This document shows, one piece after another, positions 1-6,264 of a DNA stretch of 12,536 bases. This DNA is from Planctomycetaceae bacterium. Its GTDB lineage: Bacteria > Planctomycetota > Planctomycetia > Pirellulales > Thermoguttaceae. Numbering within the stretch: the first letter of the stretch is position 1; every line of letters begins with the position of its first letter. The notes below the pieces were generated by a model, which made no database searches, was not told where the DNA came from, and was given only the letters and a program-made list of their open reading frames with translations. Position numbers and translations under genes: made by a program. The stretch spans positions 1 to 12,536 of the forward strand of contig WRCR01000068.1 in the NCBI GenBank assembly GCA_009783865.1, written 5' to 3'.

Positions 1-557
1 CTAGTGTTTTGCAGTTGCGGGACTTGCGGGATTTGTCAGCCGAAACCATCGAAAAAATCGCCGACCGCAGCAATGCCGAGTTCGGACGGCTATCGCCGAA
101 GCCGCCGGTCTTTAGTTTTTCGTCCGTTGAAAAGAAAATCTACGCTCATTTTGGGAAACAGCACCGCAAAAACAGCGAAGAAGAAAAGAACAATCCCGGT
201 GTTTCCTATTTTGAGAACAATCTATCTCTGATGGTACGGAGCATATATTTCCGCCGCATGAAGGAATTTGACACCGCCGGTCCAGAAAAACGGAAGAACA
301 TTTTAACGGAGACAGCCGATGATTTGAAATACTGGCAGGAAGTGTATTTTAACTTCGTTGACGCTGCCGGTATTCCGAAGCCGTCGTTATCGGAACTGCT
401 TCGGGAGTACGATGAGATGATTGAAGGATTCAAAGACGGTGCAGCGGAAGATGAAATCCGGCAAATCACGGCGTTTAAGAAGAATTTGAATCTCGTTCTT
501 ATCGGTAAGGAAATGCAGAACTTCAAGTTGAAACTTCCATTTAGCGTAGGATTTTAA
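1..557 (+). CDS. 3' part of an unrecognised protein gene
   Basis: An open frame runs from the left edge to a TAA at 555-557, giving about 184 residues. No in-frame stop precedes the TTG at 9, and the codons before it read on as protein, so the gene most likely begins outside the window and this is its C-terminal part. The visible protein is hydrophilic, charged and probably mostly helical, with no signal peptide or membrane segment in view. A segment around residues 95-145 (counted from the TTG) is rich in Glu, Asp, Arg, Trp and Tyr and looks like a helical bundle or coiled coil. I recognise no catalytic motif. The gene converges on the minus-strand gene ending at 577, and the 19-base gap has no convincing terminator. 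It may belong to a planctomycete-specific family of unknown function, but that is only an impression. Confidence 0.75.
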   Translation, partial: SVLQLRDLRDLSAETIEKIADRSNAEFGRLSPKPPVFSFSSVEKKIYAHFGKQHRKNSEEEKNNPGVSYFENNLSLMVRSIYFRRMKEFDTAGPEKRKNILTETADDLKYWQEVYFNFVDAAGIPKPSLSELLREYDEMIEGFKDGAAEDEIRQITAFKKNLNLVLIGKEMQNFKLKLPFSVGF

Positions 558-576
558 TCCTGCGCCGAAAGACGGT

Positions 577-2616
577 TTAATACAAGCCCGGATAAGCCGT
601 GCTGCCCGTCGACAGATTATAAAATCCGCCGTAGTTCGCTGTTTGTACTCCGCCCGGCTGCGCACCGAAATAACCGTATGGATACATGTTGGCAGCCGGC
701 ATCCGAAGAGCCGTATCCGGTGCCATATACGGTGTCGACCACGCCTGCATCAACTGCATCATCAAGTCCGGCGACGCACCGCCGCCGCGCTGCTGCCGTT
801 TCATTTCACGTCTATCGGCGAAACGCTGCAATATCCGAAAACGCCGCTGATTTTGATTCTGCTGCATCTGCTGAATTATCGTCATCATTGTCAACAAATC
901 GGCGCGGGTAACGCTTGCATTCATATCAAAATCGCCGTAAGGCATTCCGCCGCCGAAACCGCCTGCTGAACAATTCATCATACCGGCATTGCCGTATCCG
1001 AAAGGCGCAACATAGTACACAGATGGATTGTGCTGACGCGCAAATAATCCGCCTTGCGCCCCAAATTGCGGCTGCTGAAACACCATCATCGGATAATATC
1101 CGAAAGGATTAACATTATTCTGCCCAACTGCTCCTGCTGCCGGAGGCGATGTATTCGTACTCCCGTCAGGTGCTGTTTTTCCGTCTGCCGTTGGGAACTG
1201 TTGAGCATAAATACCGTAAGGATTTGCAATCATACCGGAACCCAAACCGTTTGCCGGCAACTGCTGCGGCAGCCGCAGTCCGTTGTTCGCACCTTCCGCT
1301 CCGTCTGTATTTTCACCGGTTTCTTCCGGCGTATTCTGATTTAATGCCGCCAATCCTTGATTCTGACCAAAGTTCATCGGAACTGCTTGATAACCGACTA
1401 TCGCCATACCGTAAGGAGTCATAGACGCAACCGGCATCATCTGAACAGCCGGTTGAGACAATTGCTGTTGCTGCATATATTGCTGCATCGCCAGTTGCTG
1501 CATGTATTGCTGCTGCATCATAGGATGCATTGCCATTGCCCCGTTATTGCCGGTCGGAATCATGCCAGCCGGTGCCATCATGGGAGCCATAGCGGGATTC
1601 ATCATGGGGGCTTGTCCAAACGAACCTGCCGGAAGTATCGTCATCTGCGGCTGATTCCCGCAGCGGCACCGAATTATTCCGCAATTGGAATGGTCAGGCG
1701 GTGTCGATACAAGAAGCATACCGTTTTGAAGTTGCTGTACGCTGACACCGTTGCTGTCGGTTCCATTGAAACCGGCATTCATCGGATAACCTTGAAAACC
1801 CTGCGGCGGCATCCCAATAGGACTAAATCCGACTTGCATAGTGCCGCAGCGTCCGCTTTGATTTATCGAACCGTTAAACTGCGGATTATTACCCATCGGT
1901 ATGCTTCCCGCTTTGAATAACGGCGAACTGAACGACCAAGCCGCCGGTGCCTTTGCCGGTTTTTGACAGAAGAAGCCGCTTTGTTCTATCGAATCATCCA
2001 AATCGGAATAAGGAATTGCCGAAACTACTTCCTCGTTGTTAGACGCAAAATGGATAGACGAATCAGCCGGTTCTTCCTCGAAGTAACGCAGCAGTTTTCG
2101 GGGGCTTTCCGCTAATGCTGCCGGTTCCTGCAATTCAGATGCCTGCTTCATTTCCTCATATTGTTTCTGCGAAGGAAGCCGCTGCGGAATTCTTTTATTC
2201 TTGACCGTGTCTTTCTCTTCAACTTGCGGTTCGACAACCGGATACACGGAATGTCCAACGGGCTGAAACGATGTTGTTGCCGGTACCTGATACGAAGGAA
2301 ACGGCGTATAAGTTGCAACAAACGGTGAAACCATACCGCCGCCGGATTGAATGAAACCGGTGTCCGCCGCATTGCCGCTCTTCGCAGCCTTTTTGTATTC
2401 AATGCTTTCAGGCAAGACAACATGCGGAACTAATTCGTGCCGAACTACCGGTGTTGTGCGGGAATTACTTTGCGCCGCAATGGTGTCGGTTTGTACTCCG
2501 CCGCCTGCAAAGTAGATGGCAGTCAAACTGAACGAAAGCGACAGAAGACCGGCAATGCCAGCCGCCAATTTGTTCTGTTTCTTGTGCTGCATTATTTTTT
2601 CCGATGTATTTTTCAT
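577..2616 (-). CDS. Secreted or membrane-anchored low-complexity Q/M/P/N/G/Y-rich protein, function unknown
   Basis: A 679-residue protein of no recognised family. The frame is open to a possible start at 2691, but the ATG at 2616 has a GGGGAA seven bases upstream and puts a basic N-terminus (KNTSEK, HKKQNK) directly before a hydrophobic stretch at about residues 17-37. That is a signal peptide or N-terminal anchor, so export is inferred. Residues 45-230 are polar with charged patches. Residues 240-580 are low complexity, including a Gln/Met block at 361-395 and a Met/Pro/Ala block at 336-352. A cluster of three Cys lies at 312-319. The motif P-[YF]-G occurs six times between 401 and 648. A basic segment at 588-610 is followed by a Gly/Tyr-rich tail. 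It could be a surface scaffold or cell-envelope structural protein. It is separated from mnmE by 276 bases and probably transcribed alone. Confidence 0.8.
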   Translation of the reverse strand: MKNTSEKIMQHKKQNKLAAGIAGLLSLSFSLTAIYFAGGGVQTDTIAAQSNSRTTPVVRHELVPHVVLPESIEYKKAAKSGNAADTGFIQSGGGMVSPFVATYTPFPSYQVPATTSFQPVGHSVYPVVEPQVEEKDTVKNKRIPQRLPSQKQYEEMKQASELQEPAALAESPRKLLRYFEEEPADSSIHFASNNEEVVSAIPYSDLDDSIEQSGFFCQKPAKAPAAWSFSSPLFKAGSIPMGNNPQFNGSINQSGRCGTMQVGFSPIGMPPQGFQGYPMNAGFNGTDSNGVSVQQLQNGMLLVSTPPDHSNCGIIRCRCGNQPQMTILPAGSFGQAPMMNPAMAPMMAPAGMIPTGNNGAMAMHPMMQQQYMQQLAMQQYMQQQQLSQPAVQMMPVASMTPYGMAIVGYQAVPMNFGQNQGLAALNQNTPEETGENTDGAEGANNGLRLPQQLPANGLGSGMIANPYGIYAQQFPTADGKTAPDGSTNTSPPAAGAVGQNNVNPFGYYPMMVFQQPQFGAQGGLFARQHNPSVYYVAPFGYGNAGMMNCSAGGFGGGMPYGDFDMNASVTRADLLTMMTIIQQMQQNQNQRRFRILQRFADRREMKRQQRGGGASPDLMMQLMQAWSTPYMAPDTALRMPAANMYPYGYFGAQPGGVQTANYGGFYNLSTGSTAYPGLY
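673..1416 (-). repeat. Six dispersed P-[YF]-G motifs within the low-complexity protein
   Basis: The protein region encoded here (residues 401-648 of the 577-2616 gene) contains Pro-Tyr-Gly or Pro-Phe-Gly at residues 401, 466, 504, 538, 559 and 646. Most are preceded by a small or polar residue and followed within three residues by another aromatic or Met. The spacing is irregular (65, 38, 34, 21 and 87 residues), so this is a dispersed short linear motif rather than a tandem repeat. At the DNA level, plus-strand words such as CCGTAAGG and CCGAAAGG recur at these places, but similarity does not extend beyond the motif. Confidence 0.55.
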
Positions 2617-2623
2617 TGTGTTA

Positions 2624-2629
2624 TTCCCC
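2624..2629 (-). promoter_or_regulatory. Shine-Dalgarno-like site deciding the start at 2616
   Basis: Read on the minus strand this is GGGGAA, seven bases before the ATG at 2616-2614. The alternative in-frame start at 2691 has no purine-rich site upstream and would put 25 extra residues in front of the export signal, so 2616 is preferred. Confidence 0.5.
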
Positions 2630-2834
2630 GGAATCAATTTCGTAATGAAACGGTTAGAGCAAAACTGCTCGTTCTCCGAACACGCCTCCATTTTGAAATC
2701 GTCTTGTTTTACCGCAGAGTACGAGTAAAGATACCGGATTAAACGATTTTTTCATTTATTACGGTCTAGTTATTCCGTTTTATTGCATTATCCCTGTAAT
2801 ACCGGAATTGCGTAATAATCGGGATGTTTTCGTT

Positions 2835-2888
2835 ATCCGTTTCCTGCCGATTATACCGGCTGTTCCTTTTTGGAAGGTTATAACGGAT
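2835..2888 (-). terminator. Possible branched hairpin element just after mnmE
   Basis: Starting four bases beyond the mnmE stop, ATCCGTT (2835-2841) and AACGGAT (2882-2888) are perfect 7-base complements. They enclose two small hairpins: GCCG/CGGC (2846-2849 with 2857-2860, 7-base loop) and TTCC/GGAA (2863-2866 with 2872-2875, 5-base loop). In the mnmE transcript this could fold as a closing stem with two arms. There is no strong U-tract, so it is not a textbook intrinsic terminator. It could act as an mRNA 3'-end stabiliser or a weak terminator, or be chance in an AT-rich spacer. Confidence 0.35.
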
Positions 2889-2892
2889 TTAA

Positions 2893-4242
2893 TTATTTTC
2901 CGATGCAGAACTTGCTGAAAATGTTGTCCAGCAAGTCCTCTGTGTGAACAGTACCGTCTATAAGTCCCAGAGAATTAACGGCGGAGCGCGTCTCGGCTGC
3001 TAATACTGTTTCGTCAAAGATGCCGCTGCCGCCGGTTAAACCGTTCACCGCACAGCGCAGCGAGGAAACCGCTTGCGCTAATGCGTCACAGCAGCGCAGC
3101 GCAGTTGAAGGCAAGACGGTTTGTTCCGCATTTTGTATTGTCCGCAGTTGACGCTCAATTTCGCTTTTTAATTCGTCAATACCGAAACCCGTTATCGCGG
3201 AAACAGAAACGGTGTTTTCCATATCTTCATGTATTTGAGCGGTTTTATCGGACTTCGTGAAAACAGTAATAATACGTTTTTTTGTTTCGGTTTGCGGAAT
3301 TTCGGAATTACATTCGCAGCATTCGATTACAATATCTGCTTGCGGCAAGCGTTCTTTTGCTTCTTTTTGACCGGGTAATTGGGTGTCCGTGTTTTCGTCA
3401 ATTCCGGCAGTATCGATAAGGATACAATCAATTCCGCCGAAGGAAATCGCCGCTTCGAGATAATCACGGGTTGTACCGGCAGCGGGTGAAGTTATCGCTT
3501 TCTGCTGTCCCAGTAAGGTGTTGAAGAGGGTACTCTTTCCGGCGTTGGGCAGCCCGCTCAAAACGATGAGCGGTTTTTCATTGCCGCAGTTCCGCAATTC
3601 CATTTTTTGCTGCAACGCCAACGTTTCACGTAGTGCGGTTTCCAGTATGCCGAGCAATTCTTCTTTCGTGATAAAATCGATATCTTCTTCGGCGAAGTCC
3701 AGACCGGCTTCGAATCGGGAAAGGGCATCGAATAAGTCAAGCCGAATCTGTTTCAGCGGCGCGGCAATTCCGCCTGCGAGTTGCTGCAACGCTTTTTCGA
3801 GCATTTCAGAATTCTCCGCTTCGATTACGCCGAGAACGCCTTCTGCCTGCGTTAAATCAATTTTACCGGAAAGAAAAGCCCGAAGTGTGAATTCCCCGTG
3901 ACCGGCAGGGCGTGCAAGACCGGAGCGGCAAACCGCTGTTGTTATTGCGTCAAGCACCGGAGGTGAACCGATGGTATGAATTTCAACGGACTCCTGACCG
4001 GTATAACTTTTTCCGTTTTGCCAGTGGAAAATCTTTGCCGGAACTGGAACGGAATTATCCCAAGGAAAGAGCGAACCGGTTTGAACGAATGTTTCACCAT
4101 CGCCGGCAGCGGTATCGTCAATATCCGGTTGAAACAACCGGCGGACGGCAAGCAGTGAGCCGGTGCCGCTTAATCGGAGTATTCCGCGAAAGGCACCGCC
4201 CGCTGCTGTTGCTTTTGCGATGATTACTTCTTCAAAGTTCAT
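2893..4242 (-). CDS. mnmE: MnmE (TrmE), tRNA U34-modification GTPase
   Basis: MnmE, with its partner MnmG (not in this window), installs the carboxymethylaminomethyl or aminomethyl group at C5 of wobble uridine 34 in certain tRNAs. It is a cytoplasmic dimeric G protein. All family landmarks are visible in 449 residues, the usual length: an N-terminal tetrahydrofolate-binding domain (about 1-120, with EFTLRAFLSGKIDLTQAE at 117-134), a helical domain, and an inserted G domain. The G domain has the P-loop GLPNAGKST at 230-238, GTTRD at 256-260, DTAG at 277-280 and TKSD at 329-332. Glu283 sits where the catalytic glutamate of the family is expected. The C-terminus is FCIGK, with the conserved cysteine at 446. 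The ATG at 4242 fits the family N-terminus but has no clear ribosome-binding site. The 47-base gap to rpoD suggests co-transcription from upstream. Confidence 0.97.
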   Translation of the reverse strand: MNFEEVIIAKATAAGGAFRGILRLSGTGSLLAVRRLFQPDIDDTAAGDGETFVQTGSLFPWDNSVPVPAKIFHWQNGKSYTGQESVEIHTIGSPPVLDAITTAVCRSGLARPAGHGEFTLRAFLSGKIDLTQAEGVLGVIEAENSEMLEKALQQLAGGIAAPLKQIRLDLFDALSRFEAGLDFAEEDIDFITKEELLGILETALRETLALQQKMELRNCGNEKPLIVLSGLPNAGKSTLFNTLLGQQKAITSPAAGTTRDYLEAAISFGGIDCILIDTAGIDENTDTQLPGQKEAKERLPQADIVIECCECNSEIPQTETKKRIITVFTKSDKTAQIHEDMENTVSVSAITGFGIDELKSEIERQLRTIQNAEQTVLPSTALRCCDALAQAVSSLRCAVNGLTGGSGIFDETVLAAETRSAVNSLGLIDGTVHTEDLLDNIFSKFCIGK

Positions 4243-4289
4243 TCAAGTGAAGGAAACTACGGAAAAAATGTCGTCAATCGTAACGGCAT

Positions 4290-6206
4290 TTAATCATCTT
4301 CATACTGCGTCATAAAAGCGGCAAGTGCCTTACATCTGCCCGGCTTTTGCAGTTTTTCCACTGCCGATTGTTCAATCTGACGCACACGTTCCCGCGTCAC
4401 TTGAAAAATCTTACCGACTTCTTCCAGCGTGTATGAATAACCGTTCTCAAGACCATAACGCAGTTTAATAATCTCGCGTTCCCGATGAGTCAGCACTTGC
4501 AGAAGTTTGTCAATCTCACGGCGGAGAAATTTGTTGGAAGCAAGACGCTCCGGTCTGACAGTACATCTATCTGCTATGAATTCGCTGAAATAACTGTCTT
4601 CACTTTCACCTACCGGATGTTCCAAACTAACCGGATTGCTGCCTAGCAGTAAAACACTCCGCACATAATCGTCATCCATACCGGCAACTTCTGCAATTTC
4701 GCGGATGCTCGGTTCGCAGCCCTCCCGCTGGTATAAATTTCGGGCAACGCCGCGCAACTTGGTCAAGATTTCTATCATATTGACCGGAATGCGAATCGTT
4801 CGCGATTGTTCGCTAATAGCCCGCGTGATTGCCTGACGAATCCACCACGTAGCATAAGTCGAAAACTTGAAGCCGCGCCGATATTCAAACTTGTCAACCG
4901 CACGCATTAAACCGGTGTTGCCTTCCTGAATCAAATCGAGGAAGTGCAGTCCGCGATTGCGGTACTTTTTCGCAACGGAAATAACAAGACGAAGGTTGCT
5001 TCTTGAAAATTCGCTCTTCGCTTGTTCATACTCGGAAAGAAAGTGCCGCATTTTCACACAGCGGTTTCTTAAACAGCGCGGGCTTTCCTGCGTCTTTTTG
5101 ATGAGATGCCGCAGTTCCTTCCGCAGCATTGTCCGCCGGTCAGGAAGCATCTTGACGCTCTTGTCATTCAAAATTTGCTGTATTTCGTCCATTCGTTTCG
5201 ACATTGCTTCTAACTGTTTCATCAAGGCGTGAATCCGCCGATTGCGCAAACTCAATTCTTCAAGAAGTGTGACAGCGCGGCGGCGGCGAAGCATGAACTG
5301 CTTCTTCGCTTCAGCATAAACATTTTTCGGCGTTGCGATGTTCGTCATTATTTCAAAGTTGAGCGTCATCGATTCAATCATCGGCGCAAGCGTCTGAAGA
5401 TGATGCGGCATACGCAACTTTATCTGCTCCTTGGAAAGACGTTCCGAAAGCGTCATCTTAATTGTGCGTTCAAACGCTAAATCACCGGTACTGACTTTAT
5501 GCAATGCGTCAAACGCTTCCTGCAAAGCAAACGGTGAACCAAGAACACAGCGGCGGAAGAGCCGCCGATATCTTTCAATCTGTTTTGATAACACGACTTC
5601 CTCTTCTTTACTTAACAAAGGAATGTTTGCCATCTGTGAAAGATACATCCGAATCGGGTCAGCACACCAGCGTTCCGGTTCATTCGGAAACGCTGCCAGC
5701 ATATCTTCTGCTTCTTTTTCTTCATCGGTTTTCTTATCGTCTAAATTAAAGAGCGACTTAACAGCGGTCAACGCGGCATGACGTGAAGAAAACTTGCCGG
5801 TGATAATTTTGCCGGTCTGATTTTCCGCCGGAGTTTCAGCGGTCATCGCTCTTGCCTTATCGGTTCCGCGTTCAATGCCGAAGTCCTCGTCCTCGTCATC
5901 ATCAGAAGGTTCCGGCTGATTAGAATATCCGTTGAAGGCGGCATGAAATGCATAGCAATCATCGTCTTCCGAAAAGCGGCTGTTCGCAATCGGCAGCAAA
6001 CTCATCGCTTCAGAGAGCCGAAGCATCTCGCCGGTATCATCCTCGCTGACAGAACTGATTATTTCGTCCAAATCGACCGGTCTGTTTTCGTTTTCAAACA
6101 GTTCCGCTGATTTTGTATCAGTCGATTTGTTTTCTGCTGTTTTACCAGCAGAATTTTTAGTACGAAGGGAACGAGCGGGGGCGGGAACTTCCGTCATCCT
6201 TGACAT
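4290..6206 (-). CDS. rpoD: Primary sigma factor RpoD (sigma-70 family)
   Basis: Directs RNA polymerase to housekeeping promoters. Of the 638 residues, 1-175 form a variable acidic N-terminus without a recognisable region 1.1. Region 1.2 is at about 181-215 (DPIRMYLSQM, LLSKEEEVVLSKQI). A basic helical insertion of roughly 185 residues (215-400) follows. Region 2 is at about 400-470, with NLRLVISVAKKY, the core-binding DLIQEGN and the -10-recognition and melting segment FSTYATWWIRQAI. Region 3 is at about 480-550 and region 4 at about 560-625, with the -35-binding helix-turn-helix EEVGKIFQVTRERVRQIE. The frame continues upstream to a TTG at 6236, but the ATG at 6206 has GGAGA seven bases before it and is preferred. 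The dnaG stop lies 58 bases upstream. The insertion resembles that of planctomycete sigma factors, from memory. Such length with complete regions 1.2-4 argues for the primary rather than an alternative sigma factor. Confidence 0.96.
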   Translation of the reverse strand: MSRMTEVPAPARSLRTKNSAGKTAENKSTDTKSAELFENENRPVDLDEIISSVSEDDTGEMLRLSEAMSLLPIANSRFSEDDDCYAFHAAFNGYSNQPEPSDDDEDEDFGIERGTDKARAMTAETPAENQTGKIITGKFSSRHAALTAVKSLFNLDDKKTDEEKEAEDMLAAFPNEPERWCADPIRMYLSQMANIPLLSKEEEVVLSKQIERYRRLFRRCVLGSPFALQEAFDALHKVSTGDLAFERTIKMTLSERLSKEQIKLRMPHHLQTLAPMIESMTLNFEIMTNIATPKNVYAEAKKQFMLRRRRAVTLLEELSLRNRRIHALMKQLEAMSKRMDEIQQILNDKSVKMLPDRRTMLRKELRHLIKKTQESPRCLRNRCVKMRHFLSEYEQAKSEFSRSNLRLVISVAKKYRNRGLHFLDLIQEGNTGLMRAVDKFEYRRGFKFSTYATWWIRQAITRAISEQSRTIRIPVNMIEILTKLRGVARNLYQREGCEPSIREIAEVAGMDDDYVRSVLLLGSNPVSLEHPVGESEDSYFSEFIADRCTVRPERLASNKFLRREIDKLLQVLTHREREIIKLRYGLENGYSYTLEEVGKIFQVTRERVRQIEQSAVEKLQKPGRCKALAAFMTQYEDD

Positions 6207-6213
6207 AAAACAA

Positions 6214-6218
6214 TCTCC
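6214..6218 (-). promoter_or_regulatory. Ribosome-binding site of rpoD
   Basis: Minus-strand GGAGA lies seven bases before the ATG at 6206-6204. It decides this start over the in-frame TTG at 6236, which has only an A/T-rich, purine-poor leader. Confidence 0.7.
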
Positions 6219-6233
6219 ATATTGTTGTTGAAA

Positions 6234-6263
6234 CAAAACACAAACTAAACCGGAACTGTTCCG
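6234..6263 (-). terminator. Hairpin and T-rich tail between dnaG and rpoD (possible attenuator or processing site)
   Basis: Right after the dnaG stop (6267-6265) the minus strand reads CGGAACAGTTCCG, a perfect palindrome about its central base at 6251-6263. As RNA it can form a five-pair stem with a 3-base loop. A T-rich run (6250-6234) follows but is interrupted by other bases. The stem is short, so complete termination is unlikely. A partial terminator or an RNA processing signal would let primase and sigma levels differ, as known between dnaG and rpoD in Escherichia coli. A protein-binding palindrome is the alternative. Confidence 0.35.
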
Positions 6264-6264
6264 A

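Larger units (their letters stand above)
2617..2892. other. 276-base intergenic region with several inverted repeats
   Basis: No gene is visible between the start of the low-complexity protein gene (2616) and the end of mnmE (2893). On the side near the low-complexity gene, two adjacent hairpins could form in its leader: GAGCA/TGCTC with a 4-base loop at 2657-2670 and GTTC/GAAC with a 3-base loop at 2671-2681. ATCCC at 2790-2794 can pair with GGGAT at 2821-2825. A more complex structure lies at 2835-2888 and is listed separately. The word ATACCGG occurs at 2731, 2799 and 2853. I found no convincing -35/-10 pair for the minus-strand gene, which still needs a promoter somewhere here. Confidence 0.5.

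Noticed and set aside
558..576. Terminator between the two convergent genes
   Set aside because: Only a 3-4 pair stem (GCCG with CGGT) can be drawn, too weak to call.
643..1920. Several plus-strand open frames opposite the low-complexity gene
   Set aside because: They are rich in Arg, His and Cys as expected for reading the complement of Gln/Met/Pro/Gly codons, overlap one another and lack ribosome-binding sites.
2731..2859. ATACCGG occurring three times in the spacer as an operator array
   Set aside because: The same word, and ACCGG generally, is common inside coding regions of this window, so it looks like general oligonucleotide bias; spacing is irregular.
6251..6263. LexA-like operator at the palindrome CGGAACTGTTCCG
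   Set aside because: It does not match the spacing of the known LexA consensus types and lies inside an operon, not at a promoter.
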